64,000 nucleotides of DNA from Paraburkholderia nodosa DSM 21604 (GCF_000519185.1 NZ_JAFA01000007.1:1-64000), one strand, 5' to 3'; shown: positions 42,066-50,939, numbered from the stretch's first letter. Notes: a model not told the origin generated them from the letters alone. Translations and numbers: made by a program.

Positions 42066-43244
42066 ATGAACCGTCGTGACTTTTCCCGAAGTATGCTGCT
42101 TGGCGCAGCCGCATCCCTTGCTGCATCGGCTGTCTCTCCGTTCGCGCGTGCCGCCGCTCCGCTGAAGATCGGGCTGCTCGCACCCCTTAGCGGTCCCCTG
42201 ACGCGGGTGGGACAGACCAACCGCAACTGTGCCGAGCTGGCGGTGGACGAGATCAATGCAGCGGGCGGACTGCTCGGCCGGCCGCTGCAGCTGAGTGTCG
42301 AAGACACGCAGATGTCCACGGCGGTCACACTCGAGAAGGCGCGACAGCTTTTCATGCGTGACGACGTCGCGATGATCACGGGCATGGTGCTGCCGTCCGA
42401 GCGCGAAGCGGCGCTGCAGGCGGCAAGGGCAGCACGAAAGCTCATCGTCTATCCGAACTTCGACGAAGGGCGGTGCGACCCTCAACTGCTCACGACCGGT
42501 CTGGCGGCAAACCAGCGCATCGAACCGCTCATTGCGTGGCTCATGCGCAGCGGAGGAAGATCAGTTTGCGCTGTCGTCTCGGACATCGGTAGCAACCGCA
42601 AGGTGCTGATCCCGCAACTGCAGGCGGCGGTGGCCCGGCATGGCGGGACGTTCCTCGAAGTCTACTGGCTACCCTTCGGCACGCGCGACTATGGTGCCGT
42701 CCTGCAACGGGTTGCCAGTGCGAATGCGCAGATCGTATGGCACAGCATCGGAGACGACCCGGTGACCTTCGTGAAGCAGTACCGGTCGTTCGCAATGAAG
42801 CCGCAGCTTGTGACGGATATTGCGCATGAATCCCTCTCGATTGCCACCACGGGTGCATCGACTGGAACGATCGGCGTGTCGTCGTACTTCATGAGCATCG
42901 ATAACCCGCAAAACCAGGCATTTCTCGCTCGCTATACGGAGCATTACGCCGATGCACACGATCCGCGACTGGGGCGCTATGCCGTCGTGCTGCCGCATGG
43001 CGAGAACACGTATGCGGGTATTCGGCTGTTCGCCGAGGCCGTCCGGTCGGCAGGAAGTGTGGACGCCGATCGCATCAGGGCCGCGCTGCCCGCTGTTTCC
43101 GTTGCCCTGCCACGTGGCCAGACCGGTGTGAGCCACGACGGAGCTCACATGCTCTGCCAGACACGGATTGGCCAGGCCCTTGCCGATAACAGCTTTTCCA
43201 TTCTCGAATCCACGGGGCCGGTGACGCCGGTATGTGAAGGATAG
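42066..43244 (+). CDS. ABC transporter substrate-binding protein, amide/urea type
   Basis: A 392-residue periplasmic type I binding protein. It has a Tat signal, MNRRDFSRSMLLGAAASLAA, with a twin-Arg and an AxA-like end near FARAA. The mature part begins LKIGLLAPLSGPLTRVGQTN. It resembles the FmdD/UrtA/AmiC group that binds short amides or urea more than LivJ. A GTG at 42036 that overlaps the livF stop (GTGA) and has an AGGA site is an alternative start and would lengthen the n-region by ten residues. Flanking amidases suggest an amide ligand. Confidence 0.85.
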   Translation: MNRRDFSRSMLLGAAASLAASAVSPFARAAAPLKIGLLAPLSGPLTRVGQTNRNCAELAVDEINAAGGLLGRPLQLSVEDTQMSTAVTLEKARQLFMRDDVAMITGMVLPSEREAALQAARAARKLIVYPNFDEGRCDPQLLTTGLAANQRIEPLIAWLMRSGGRSVCAVVSDIGSNRKVLIPQLQAAVARHGGTFLEVYWLPFGTRDYGAVLQRVASANAQIVWHSIGDDPVTFVKQYRSFAMKPQLVTDIAHESLSIATTGASTGTIGVSSYFMSIDNPQNQAFLARYTEHYADAHDPRLGRYAVVLPHGENTYAGIRLFAEAVRSAGSVDADRIRAALPAVSVALPRGQTGVSHDGAHMLCQTRIGQALADNSFSILESTGPVTPVCEG

Positions 43245-43297
43245 ACGCGTGGCACAGCATCCGGGAAAAGGTCGAACCAATAGATAAGGACTGCAAA

Positions 43298-44710
43298 ATG
43301 AGTGAAATTGTCATGTTGAGTGCGAGCCAGCTGGCTACCGCGTTCCGGCAGCACACGCTCTCACCCGTAGAGGTCATGTGCGCGGTACTGGACCGCATCA
43401 CGAAGCTCGATCCGGTTGTCAACGCCTTCTGTGCGCTCGACGAGGAAAGGGCAATGTCGGCTGCCTGCGAGGCGGAGCGCCGATGGATGCGCGGCGAGCC
43501 CTGCGGTCCGCTTGATGGTGTACCGGTATCGGTCAAGGATCTTGTCGCCGTATCCCATCTTCCGACACGGCATGGGTCCCGGACCACTTCGCCGGATCGC
43601 GAAAACGCCGATGCGCCGGCCGTGGCGCGGTTGCGGCGCGCGGGCGCCATACCGTTTGGCAAGACAACGACTTCCGAGTTCGGCAACAAGATTGTCACCG
43701 ACGGTCCGCTCACCGGCGCGACGCGCAATCCCTGGGATACACGGCTCTCGTCGGGAGGCAGCAGCGGCGGATCGGCCGTCGCGGTCGCGCTGGGCATGGG
43801 GCCGTTGTCGCTTGCGACCGATGGCGGCGGCTCCATCCGGATTCCGGCCTGCTGGAGCGGTGTGGTTGGGTTCAAACCGACGTTCGGGCTCGTCCCTGCG
43901 GGTTCAGCAACCTCATGGACGGCGCTGTCCACATTGGGGCCGATGACGCGCGATGTTCGCGACGCGGCGTTGATGCTTGATGCGATGACGCACGAAGGGG
44001 GTGACCGTTCGGCAAAGGGAGCCGTGTCCAGATACGCCGGCATGCTCGACGACAGCATCGCGGGGCTGCGCGTCGGCTACTGTGCCGCCCCGGCGGGCAT
44101 ATCGGTGGCACCGAACATTGCGGATTGTGTCGGCAGGCAAGCCTGGACATTCCCTGCACTCGGTGCGCGGCTGGCCGAGACCGAAGTCGCACCGCTTGCG
44201 GACTTCTACCAGGACGGTCGCATGCATTCGATCCAGTGGTCCGTGTTTTTTGCACAGCGTGTGCGGCACATGGAGGAGGCAGACCGGTCACTGCTGGATC
44301 CGGATCTCAAGTCATTGGCGGAAGCGGGCGCACAGGTGGACACCGCGACGCTCGCCGATGCGCTGTTTGCCCGTCACGCGCTCACGACGTCCATGGAGGC
44401 GTTCTTCCAGCAGTACGACCTGCTGCTCACACCGACGTTTCATTGCGGGCCGCAACCGGCTACCGGCTTGCGAGCCCATTCGCGTCAGGCGCCTGTGCTG
44501 ACGGCATGGTGCAACCAGACCGGACTGCCCGCGATATCCGTACCTTGCGGATTCGCTGGTGATCTGCCAGTCGGTCTGCAGATTATCGGGCCCCGGGGCA
44601 GCGATGCGCTCGTGCTGCGGGCCGCGCGCGCTTACGAGCGCGCGAGGGGAGACTTTCCTGTACCGCCAGGGGAGCTGCGGCTTCCTGATGACATGGGGAT
44701 CGCGCCATGA
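43298..44710 (+). CDS. Amidase (amidase-signature family), paralogue 2
   Basis: A 470-residue cytosolic amidase. Triad residues are seen in VPVSVKDLVAV (Lys), SGGSSGGSAVAVAL (cis-Ser) and ATDGGGSIRIPAC (nucleophile). It parallels the amidase at 36394-37818 along its whole length, from the N-terminal SPVEVMCAVLDRITKLDPVV to the C-terminal TAWCNQTGLPAISVPCG, so the two are duplicates with perhaps different substrates. It directly follows the transporter operon and overlaps the next gene by four bases. Confidence 0.9.
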   Translation: MSEIVMLSASQLATAFRQHTLSPVEVMCAVLDRITKLDPVVNAFCALDEERAMSAACEAERRWMRGEPCGPLDGVPVSVKDLVAVSHLPTRHGSRTTSPDRENADAPAVARLRRAGAIPFGKTTTSEFGNKIVTDGPLTGATRNPWDTRLSSGGSSGGSAVAVALGMGPLSLATDGGGSIRIPACWSGVVGFKPTFGLVPAGSATSWTALSTLGPMTRDVRDAALMLDAMTHEGGDRSAKGAVSRYAGMLDDSIAGLRVGYCAAPAGISVAPNIADCVGRQAWTFPALGARLAETEVAPLADFYQDGRMHSIQWSVFFAQRVRHMEEADRSLLDPDLKSLAEAGAQVDTATLADALFARHALTTSMEAFFQQYDLLLTPTFHCGPQPATGLRAHSRQAPVLTAWCNQTGLPAISVPCGFAGDLPVGLQIIGPRGSDALVLRAARAYERARGDFPVPPGELRLPDDMGIAP

Positions 44711-45252
44711 ACGTCCAGATTGTGCGGATCGTGATCCATCTCGTCGAGCGGTGCGCGGAACTCGGCACGGTCGTGACCCCACCGCATCGTCAGATCGTCG
44801 CCGCGGCCGTGCTGAAGACGGCCGACCTGGATGTCGCGGGTGAGCTCGAGGCGTTGTATGCGACGGGCGCCGAGCTCGGCCAGATGCTCACCGGACGGGC
44901 GCTGCTTGCGCTCGGTTGTGCCGGGCAAGACATCGAGGGGTACGGAAAAGCGGTGCTCGTGGGCACGGGCGTGCCGCTTGAGTGGGGCGCGGCGCTCCTG
45001 CATCCGCAACTCGGCAAGGCCGTGCGTGGCTGTCTGCCCGGCGCGTCGTCGATCATGCCGTCCGTCACGAAGCGAGGGCCAGCGGGGGCGTGCATCGACA
45101 TTCCCCTGCACAACGTCACGGACATATGGAGCTTCGACCACTTCGACACGATATCGCTGTGCGTACCCGATTCGCCGGCACCGGATGAACTGCTTGTTGC
45201 CGTTGCATTGGCCGAGCGCGGCAGGCCGCTCGCGCGTGTCAGGTCGGGCTGA
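44707..45252 (+). CDS. Amino acid synthesis family protein (DUF1185/AA_synth)
   Basis: A 181-residue protein of the PF06684 family. Recognisable parts are AAAVLKTADLDVAGELEALY, GKAVLVGTGVPLEWGAALLH and the end region DHFDTISLCVPDSPAPDELL. Despite the family name the biochemical role is not established. Such genes frequently sit with amidases and ABC importers in Burkholderiaceae. It starts inside the amidase stop (ATGA). Confidence 0.82.
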   Translation: MNVQIVRIVIHLVERCAELGTVVTPPHRQIVAAAVLKTADLDVAGELEALYATGAELGQMLTGRALLALGCAGQDIEGYGKAVLVGTGVPLEWGAALLHPQLGKAVRGCLPGASSIMPSVTKRGPAGACIDIPLHNVTDIWSFDHFDTISLCVPDSPAPDELLVAVALAERGRPLARVRSG

Positions 45253-45324
45253 CGCGCGCGACACACGGTGCCGCTCAGGCACGTGCGCACCAGAAGAATA
45301 CTCACAAACAATGAAGGAGTGATC

Positions 45325-46368
45325 ATGCGCGGGGATATACGGGGTAGAAGGAGTAGATGGGGTAGCGGCCTGGTGGTGCTCGGCGTGTGCGCCACAGCTG
45401 GCATGGCGCACGCACAGTCGTCGGTGTCCCTCTACGGGCTCGCCGATGCGTTTGCCGGGGTGGTGCGTACGCCTGGCTCGGCGGGCAACGCGTGGGAGGT
45501 CGGTTCGGGCGGACTGTCGACATCGTACTGGGGCATGTCGGGTGCCGAGGACCTGGGCGACGGCACGAAGGCGATCTTCACGCTCGAGAGCTTTTACCGG
45601 ATCAATAATGGCCAGTCCGGTGCGTTCAACGGGCAGTCTTTTTTCGGGCGCAGGGCGTTCGTCGGTTTGAGCGGGCCGTTCGGTCAGTTGACCCTTGGGC
45701 GTAATGATTCCCTGCTGTTCGTTTCCACGCTGCTGTTCAACCCGTTCGGCAACTCGTTCGTCTTCTCGCCCATGGTGGTCCACACGTTTCTCGGTTCCGC
45801 GATGGGCGCGGCATCGGTGCAAAGCGATACGGCGATTGACGACTCGATTGTCTACCAGACACCGGAGGTTGCTGGCTTCACGGGAAGCGTGCAGTACAGC
45901 AACGCGGGCATCGCGGGCCACGCAGGGCAGGCGAACTACAGCGCGAACGTGATCTACTTCTCGGGGCCATTCTCCGCAACAGCTGCAGTCCAGAACCTTC
46001 GCACCGCGTCGCTTTTCCTGAACGGGGCGACAGAGCAGACGGCGTGGCTCGCGGGAGCGGCGTATCGCCTTCAGGCGATGAAGCTCTACTTGCAGTACGA
46101 ACGGGTGACCAACAACAACGCGCTCACCGACGATACCGTTCAGGTGGGGGCGAGCGCACAGGTTGGCACGGGCAGCGTACTGGCCTCCTGGGCGGGCACG
46201 TTGCGACGTCCCCAGCAGGGCAGCGATCTCCGCTGGTCGACATGGGTGTTGGGATACGACCATCCACTCTCAAAACGCACGGACGTCTATGCGGCGTGGC
46301 GGTACGACGTCATGACAGGCGTGTCGTCAGGCAACAGTCTGGGCGTGGGCATCCGGACCAAGTTCTAG
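45325..46368 (+). CDS. Outer-membrane general porin (Burkholderia type)
   Basis: A 347-residue trimeric-type porin. The start at 45325 has an AAGGAG site and gives a signal peptide ending at AHAQSSVSLYGLADA, the standard first strand of this family. Alternating beta strands continue to the C-terminal GVGIRTKF, with the terminal Phe needed for BAM insertion. EDLGDGTKAIFTLES and LTLGRNDSLLFVSTL are classical porin segments. As the last gene of the amide locus it probably admits the imported substrates through the outer membrane. Confidence 0.92.
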   Translation: MRGDIRGRRSRWGSGLVVLGVCATAGMAHAQSSVSLYGLADAFAGVVRTPGSAGNAWEVGSGGLSTSYWGMSGAEDLGDGTKAIFTLESFYRINNGQSGAFNGQSFFGRRAFVGLSGPFGQLTLGRNDSLLFVSTLLFNPFGNSFVFSPMVVHTFLGSAMGAASVQSDTAIDDSIVYQTPEVAGFTGSVQYSNAGIAGHAGQANYSANVIYFSGPFSATAAVQNLRTASLFLNGATEQTAWLAGAAYRLQAMKLYLQYERVTNNNALTDDTVQVGASAQVGTGSVLASWAGTLRRPQQGSDLRWSTWVLGYDHPLSKRTDVYAAWRYDVMTGVSSGNSLGVGIRTKF

Positions 46369-46388
46369 CCGGCCTGATCCGGCCGGCT
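46367..46388 (+). terminator. Hairpin after the porin gene
   Basis: AGCCGGCC pairs perfectly with GGCCGGCT around a six-base loop, beginning at the porin stop codon. No U-tract follows, so it is either a Rho-assisted end or a transcript-stabilising stem. Confidence 0.45.
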
Positions 46389-46642
46389 GGGACCGCCTGA
46401 CCAGCCTGCCGGAAGGCGATATACGGGTGATGCATCAGTCCCACATCGTGCAGCCAGCAAGCCAGCACGTCGCAAACCAGCGTGCCCGGCAGGACATTGC
46501 GGGCAATTTCCATCGAGGTGTGCCTGAGCTGTCTCGAGCCAACGCGTCTCAACAGCGGGCATCCTGAGACGCAGGCCGGCATGCAGCCGTATGGCGGATT
46601 TCCTGCGGGGGGTGTCCGATCGCCTGCCAGGATCGCAACGCT

Positions 46643-46861
46643 TCAGGCGTCGTTCCCTTCGTTGATGCCTCCCGGTACACACGCGACCAGGCAAAACATG
46701 GCCAGGAATTCGTAGCCGCAGTTTTCGCACACGTACTCCTGGTAGTTCGTGTAGGCGCCTACCGCGCAAGCTCCCATCGTCACGTTCTGCGAGTCGCAGG
46801 ACGGACAAAGCACAACGCCACCCTCAACGGTGCGCTTTTTCCACTCATCCGAAGACAACAT
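46643..46861 (-). CDS. Small zinc-ribbon-like protein
   Basis: A 72-residue protein with two Cys pairs, VVLCPSCDS and YVCENCGYEF, spaced 25-30 residues apart as in a zinc ribbon, and a Cys-containing hydrophobic tail. It could bind DNA or protein. The family is not recognised. It lies alone between the porin and the start of the mobile region, on the minus strand. Confidence 0.6.
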   Translation of the reverse strand: MLSSDEWKKRTVEGGVVLCPSCDSQNVTMGACAVGAYTNYQEYVCENCGYEFLAMFCLVACVPGGINEGNDA

Positions 46862-47136
46862 GACCGTCTCTCCTCGTTGATGCGACGGTTACCCCCTTTG
46901 CCTGCACGACTATTTTCCGTCTTGTGTTGATTATTCTACGCGTTGTGCCCGTGAAACTATTCAGGACAAAACGCGTCGTCGATGGCTGAAACGTTGTGCC
47001 TCGTCGGCACGTCGTTCGAACCGTCCGACGGGCGCTTTCCGTCGATAAGACGGGTTTGGAAGACGGACCCGACTGCTGCTTGAATGCCCCCATGTACCGG
47101 CAACACCCGGCCGGTCACTTTTCTGGGGGGAAGGCC

Positions 47137-47379
47137 ATGTCAACTGGGCACAGCGACGCGCACAGGATCTTGCGCCGCCGGCAGGTCGAAGAGAGAACAG
47201 GGCTGTCGCGCTCAACGATTTACCGTCGCATGCAGGCGGGAACATTTCCTCTGGCCGTACCGCTGGGCGGTCGGCTGGTGGGGTGGCGTGTGGCCGACAT
47301 TGAACAGTTTCTGGAGAGTCCCGCCCGTTACCGGGCGCCTGTGCCAGCACGTGACAACGGAGAGGGAGACGCGCCATGA
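47137..47379 (+). CDS. AlpA-family excisionase/transcriptional regulator
   Basis: An 80-residue MerR-like winged helix protein. RRRQVEERTGLSRSTIYRRM and GTFPLAVPLGGRLVGWRVAD are the AlpA signature. The start at 47137 follows a GGGGGGAAGG site; upstream codons do not look coding. Such proteins regulate integrases or act as excisionases in genomic islands. It overlaps the next gene by four bases. Confidence 0.88.
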   Translation: MSTGHSDAHRILRRRQVEERTGLSRSTIYRRMQAGTFPLAVPLGGRLVGWRVADIEQFLESPARYRAPVPARDNGEGDAP

Positions 47380-47699
47380 GTCGCGATCTTGCTCGCGCAC
47401 CGCTGCACCGGCGGCTGGAGAATTGGGGCAATGCATCGCGCGGTGCGTACGATCCCGTCGATGCGGCGAGGATCACGAACGCATGGCAAACCCTGCAACC
47501 GCGGCATCGCGAGATCTTGCGCATGGTCTACGTCTGGCATGCCGCCCACGAAGTCATCTGTCGGCGGCTGCACATTCCGCGCCGGCCCGCGCAACGGTTC
47601 GAACTCGCGCTGGCAGCCGCACGCGCGGCACTCGCACGTGCCCTGAAGACGGAAGACCAGGACCGTGGCGGCTGGCATCCGTCGGACGGGAACGCATGA
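47376..47699 (+). CDS. Putative HTH protein (sigma-70 region 4-like), island-encoded
   Basis: A 107-residue basic protein. ITNAWQTLQPRHREILRMVY followed by EVICRRLHIPRRPAQRF looks like the helix-turn-helix of sigma-70 region 4 or phage late-gene regulators. It is translationally coupled to the AlpA gene (ATGA). It is probably a transcription factor of the element; its target is unknown. Confidence 0.65.
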   Translation: MSRDLARAPLHRRLENWGNASRGAYDPVDAARITNAWQTLQPRHREILRMVYVWHAAHEVICRRLHIPRRPAQRFELALAAARAALARALKTEDQDRGGWHPSDGNA

Positions 47700-47818
47700 T
47701 GGTGCGCAGTAACTGGCTGGGCGATTCGTTCGAGCGCGTGACGTGCGTGGTCCGCTTCCGCCCACGTTGCCGCGCAGCGAATAACGGGTTGAAGGTTTCG
47801 GATCACAGAATATATTTT

Positions 47819-47851
47819 GGGAGCACGCGGGAACAACTGGGAACACGTGGG
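47819..47851. repeat. Three tandem 10-base repeats
   Basis: GGGAGCACGC, GGGAACAACT and GGGAACACGT follow one another, and a further GGG starts the next unit. The helical-turn period suggests a cooperative binding site, for example for the element's regulator, or an iteron-like or oriT-flanking array. TATATTTT lies just upstream. Confidence 0.5.
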
Positions 47852-48022
47852 TAAAGAGAAGGGCGGCACGGTGCGTGAGGCCCCTTGCATTGGGTTGCGC
47901 ATCCGTCTAGAGTGAAGTCAACAATCTGATCCGGTCAACGTGCCCTGCACGACCGAGTACGCGTTAGCGGCCCCGCAGTTCGATGTCTGTGTGACGACGT
48001 GGTGTGCCTTGACGCATTCGCA

Positions 48023-48046
48023 AAAAGCCTGCATCTGCAGGCTTTT
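48023..48046. terminator. Strong bidirectional intrinsic terminator
   Basis: AAAAGCCTGCA and TGCAGGCTTTT form an uninterrupted 11-base-pair stem with a two-base apex (functionally a four-base loop). A T-rich run follows (CTGTTTTC) on the plus strand and an A/T flank on the other. It separates the regulators from the conjugation operon. Confidence 0.75.
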
Positions 48047-48166
48047 CTGTTTTCTGGCGTTGATGCAACGATCCCCCGTTGAGCCCGCGGTCAGCCTCCC
48101 CGGCGCCGCGGGTTCCTTTTTCTTCGCAGGTTCATCGACCGCGGGTGCGGCTGAGGACGATGAGCC

Positions 48167-49012
48167 ATGAAATCGCTTCTGATCATTTCGGCTAATGACA
48201 ATCCAGACGGGACGATGCTCACCTGTCTGCTTGCCCGTCACCTGATTCGCGTCACGCATTGGCGGTTGTTGATACTGGAGCTTGCCGTGCCGCCGCGCTG
48301 CGCACAGGTGCCCGCCAGCACGCAGCATGATCAGAGCGCGTCCCGCAACCGGGTTCCGGTCCTCGCGGGGTGTGCCTGGTCAGCCAGTGGACGCGTTTGC
48401 GTGCTCACTGCGGGTGCCGAAGGTCTGCTGTCGATTCATGATGATCCTGGCCGCACGCGCTATTGCGCCAACCTTCGTCATCTGCTGTCCAGGGCGGTGC
48501 CGTGCTTCGATGACTGCCTGATCGACACACCTGCGCTGCCTGATTTGCGTGCTGTCTGTGCGGAGGCACTCGCAGACGCGGTGCTCAGCCCGATCCTACC
48601 GTCGCCGCAATGCATCGAGTGCGCCTGCGAGGTCATCCACGGCACGTACGGGATCCGCAACGTCCGGACTTGCCTGAATCCCGCGCTTCGTTTTCTGGGG
48701 CGCTTGCCGGTGGTCGATGGCCCGGTGTCGATGGAAAAAGCGTGGGCGAAGGTGATGGAAACGACGCTGCGTGAATGGCTCATCGTGGACCGGGCGTTCT
48801 GTCACGCATACGCATATCTGCCACTCCTGGCGTGCGCCCGATGCCTTGGAGAGCCGGCCACGCGTGGCGCCTGGGCGATCGCGCAGGATGCCCGCGCGTT
48901 CGACGACTCGCGCACGATGGTCGCCTGCCTGGATGTGCTCACACGCCGCATCGGTTCAGTCCGTAACGGCGCGGTGCCTGGCCTGTGCGAAGCGGGGGTG
49001 TGCAATGCTTGA
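48167..49012 (+). CDS. ParA/MinD-like protein with degenerate Walker A
   Basis: A 281-residue protein with a ParA-like layout: LLIISANDNPDGTMLTCLLA stands where ParA has KGGxGKT, and FDDCLIDTPALPDLRAVCAE matches the Walker B region. The P-loop Lys and Gly residues are lost, so nucleotide binding is doubtful. Its position before the conjugation genes is common for partition or StbC-like proteins of ICEs. It overlaps the next gene by eight bases. Confidence 0.6.
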   Translation: MKSLLIISANDNPDGTMLTCLLARHLIRVTHWRLLILELAVPPRCAQVPASTQHDQSASRNRVPVLAGCAWSASGRVCVLTAGAEGLLSIHDDPGRTRYCANLRHLLSRAVPCFDDCLIDTPALPDLRAVCAEALADAVLSPILPSPQCIECACEVIHGTYGIRNVRTCLNPALRFLGRLPVVDGPVSMEKAWAKVMETTLREWLIVDRAFCHAYAYLPLLACARCLGEPATRGAWAIAQDARAFDDSRTMVACLDVLTRRIGSVRNGAVPGLCEAGVCNA

Positions 49013-49583
49013 CGCCGCCGTCGGAGTGGATTGTGCCATCGCACGTCGCGGACTGCTGCGGGCGTTGCGCCGCTGCGCGATCGGCCTCACCGCACTCGTC
49101 GGTGCCTTTATCTTTGCGCCCGGTACGGCCCGTGCCGACGACTGGGGTTGCCAGGTCATCCTGTGCCTCTCCAATCCAGGTGGTCCCGAGCAGTACGGGG
49201 AATGCGTCCCGCCGATCGAGAGATTGTGGGCGGCCCTGCGCCACGGCGATCCTTTTCCGACCTGCGACTTCGGAGCGGGTGGATCACGGGGAACGTCGGC
49301 GGTGAACGTCTTTGCAGGCACCGGTTACTGCCGGGAGGACCTGCTGTACTGGGGCGGCCCCGAGCAGAGCGAGCTGCTGTGCGATGCGTGCGGCGCGATC
49401 AACGTCGAGATCGACGGCGCGCTGTACACGCGGGTGTGGTGGGACGCAAGCGGCGCAGACCGCACGATCACCGAGTTCTACGGAGCAGGCAGCACACAGC
49501 TGCCAGACGATCCCACGCAGGCAGCGCGCCGGTTCCTCGAGCGCGAGGAAGAAAGCGCGGGAGCACAGGGAGGTGGCGAATGA
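49005..49583 (+). CDS. trbM: TrbM/KikA-type conjugal transfer protein
   Basis: A 192-residue exported protein. The signal segment is near residues 24-44 (AIGLTALVGAFIFAPGTARA). The mature part begins DDWGCQVILCLSNPGGPEQY and continues ECVPPIERLW, the PF07424 signature with paired Cys. The family is required for pilus or mating function in IncP/IncN-type systems, in the periplasm. It starts within the ParA-like gene and ends with an ATGA overlap on the VirB1 gene. Confidence 0.82.
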   Translation: MLDAAVGVDCAIARRGLLRALRRCAIGLTALVGAFIFAPGTARADDWGCQVILCLSNPGGPEQYGECVPPIERLWAALRHGDPFPTCDFGAGGSRGTSAVNVFAGTGYCREDLLYWGGPEQSELLCDACGAINVEIDGALYTRVWWDASGADRTITEFYGAGSTQLPDDPTQAARRFLEREEESAGAQGGGE

Positions 49584-50227
49584 TTCCGCTCGCGGCATTC
49601 CTGATCCTGACGCAACAGTGCGCGCCGGCCGTGGCGCCCGCCACGATGGAAGCCATCGTGCAGGTCGAATCGGGTTTTAACCCGTATGCGATCGGGGTCG
49701 TAAATGGCCGCCTCGAGCGGCAGCCGGCGACCCTCGATGAGGCTGTTGCGACAACGCGCGCACTGGATGCCGCCGGGTGGAACTACAGCGTGGGCCTCGC
49801 GCAGCTCAACCGGTCGAACTGGACCCGATTCGGCCTGACATCCGGTACGGTCTTCGATCCATGCCGCAACCTTGCCGCCGGCGCGGCCATCCTCCGGGGC
49901 TGCTTCGAGCGGGCGCGACAGTCACGCGAACGGGCGCAGGACGCGTTGCGTGCGGGGCTGTCGTGCTACGCGAGCGGCGACTTTTTCACAGGCTTTCGTA
50001 CGGGCTATGTGCAGCGGGTCCTCGCGCAGGTCGTACAGACGGATCCCGGCGTTCCGGCCACAGGCGCTGACGTTCCGCCTGTTCGCGTCATCCCCGTAAG
50101 ACCGGTAGGCCCGCATCCAGACACATCACATACCTCGTCGGGAGCGGACGCTTCCACGGACCACGGACGCAATCACCAGACTGATGAGCCCGGCAGCATG
50201 ACGCAGCAGAGCGCGGTCGTCTTCTGA
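49580..50227 (+). CDS. virB1: VirB1-like lytic transglycosylase
   Basis: A 215-residue SLT-fold enzyme that opens peptidoglycan for the secretion channel. AIVQVESGFNPYAIGVVNG carries the catalytic Glu, and NYSVGLAQLNRSNW matches the second conserved segment. The short hydrophobic N-terminus (MIPLAAFLILTQQCAPAVAP) can act as a signal sequence. The last ~60 residues are a Pro/Thr/Ser-rich tail. The start overlaps trbM, with AGGTGG as ribosome site. Confidence 0.9.
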   Translation: MIPLAAFLILTQQCAPAVAPATMEAIVQVESGFNPYAIGVVNGRLERQPATLDEAVATTRALDAAGWNYSVGLAQLNRSNWTRFGLTSGTVFDPCRNLAAGAAILRGCFERARQSRERAQDALRAGLSCYASGDFFTGFRTGYVQRVLAQVVQTDPGVPATGADVPPVRVIPVRPVGPHPDTSHTSSGADASTDHGRNHQTDEPGSMTQQSAVVF

Positions 50228-50263
50228 CGCGGGCAAGACCGACATGAGTGAGAGGAGCAATCC

Positions 50264-50605
50264 ATGAAATCAGGACAGCGAACTGAGTGGAAATCGAAGG
50301 CGTCGGGAGCGGGATCGTCCCGGTCGGCGCGGGCCGTGCTGCGCCGGCTGGCGGTCGTGCTCCTGCTCGCCCTGACCGTGACGCCAGCATATGCCCAGCT
50401 CTCGCAGGTCAACACGCTCCTCACGACGATCCAGACCACGCTGCTTAGCGTGGGCGCAGTGGTGTGTTCGATCTCGATCATCTGGGCAGGCTTCAAGATG
50501 ATGTTCCAGCACGCGCGCTTTGGCGATGTCGCCAGCGTGTTCATCGGTGGCGTGTTCGTGGGCTGTGCCACGGTGATCGCGGCGATGCTGATCCCCGCGA
50601 GCTGA
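50264..50605 (+). CDS. virB2: VirB2 major pilin
   Basis: A 113-residue pilin precursor. The long cationic leader ends at TPAYAQLSQVNTLL, and two hydrophobic helices follow (LLSVGAVVCSISIIWAGFKM and VASVFIGGVFVGCATVIAAM) separated by a short basic loop. This is the VirB2/TrbC layout. It follows virB1 by 36 bases. Confidence 0.87.
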   Translation: MKSGQRTEWKSKASGAGSSRSARAVLRRLAVVLLLALTVTPAYAQLSQVNTLLTTIQTTLLSVGAVVCSISIIWAGFKMMFQHARFGDVASVFIGGVFVGCATVIAAMLIPAS

Positions 50606-50618
50606 TCCGGAGGCACGC

Positions 50619-50939
50619 ATGGACCAGTTCAGGGATCCCGTCTTCAAGGGCTGCACGCGACCCGCGATGCTCTGGGGCGTGCCGCTTGTGCCGTTCCTGA
50701 TGGCAGGCTGCAGCATCCTGATTCCCGCCATCTGGGTGCTGCTTGCGAGCCCGCCGGTGGGCGTCGGCATTGTGCTGCTCCTCATCCCTGTGTTCGTGAC
50801 GATGCGTGCCGTTACGCGGCACGACGACCAGCGGCTCGCGCAGTACGTGCTGTGCGCTCGCATGGGGTTTCGCCAGCGTAACCGTCGCTTCTGGGGCGCG
50901 CATGCCTACGTGCCGGTTCGCTTCAAGAGGAGGGGCTGA
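50619..50939 (+). CDS. virB3: VirB3 inner-membrane protein
   Basis: A 106-residue protein with PVFKGCTRPAMLWGVPLVPF, the VirB3 opening, and two adjacent membrane helices. It anchors the VirB4 ATPase to the inner-membrane complex. It is 13 bases after virB2 and one base before virB4. Confidence 0.88.
   Translation: MDQFRDPVFKGCTRPAMLWGVPLVPFLMAGCSILIPAIWVLLASPPVGVGIVLLLIPVFVTMRAVTRHDDQRLAQYVLCARMGFRQRNRRFWGAHAYVPVRFKRRG

Larger units (their letters stand above)
47700..48166. other. Intergenic region before the conjugation operon
   Basis: There is no credible gene. It contains three tandem 10-base repeats (47819-47848) and a strong hairpin (48023-48046), both listed separately. A minus-strand frame across it lacks family similarity. 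Confidence 0.45.

Noticed and set aside
44632..46263. A 543-residue minus-strand frame across the DUF1185 and porin genes
   Set aside because: Arg/His/Pro-rich shadow translation opposite two well-supported genes.
47918..48328. Minus-strand gene upstream of the ParA-like gene
   Set aside because: The frame crosses a strong terminator hairpin and has no recognisable domain or ribosome site.
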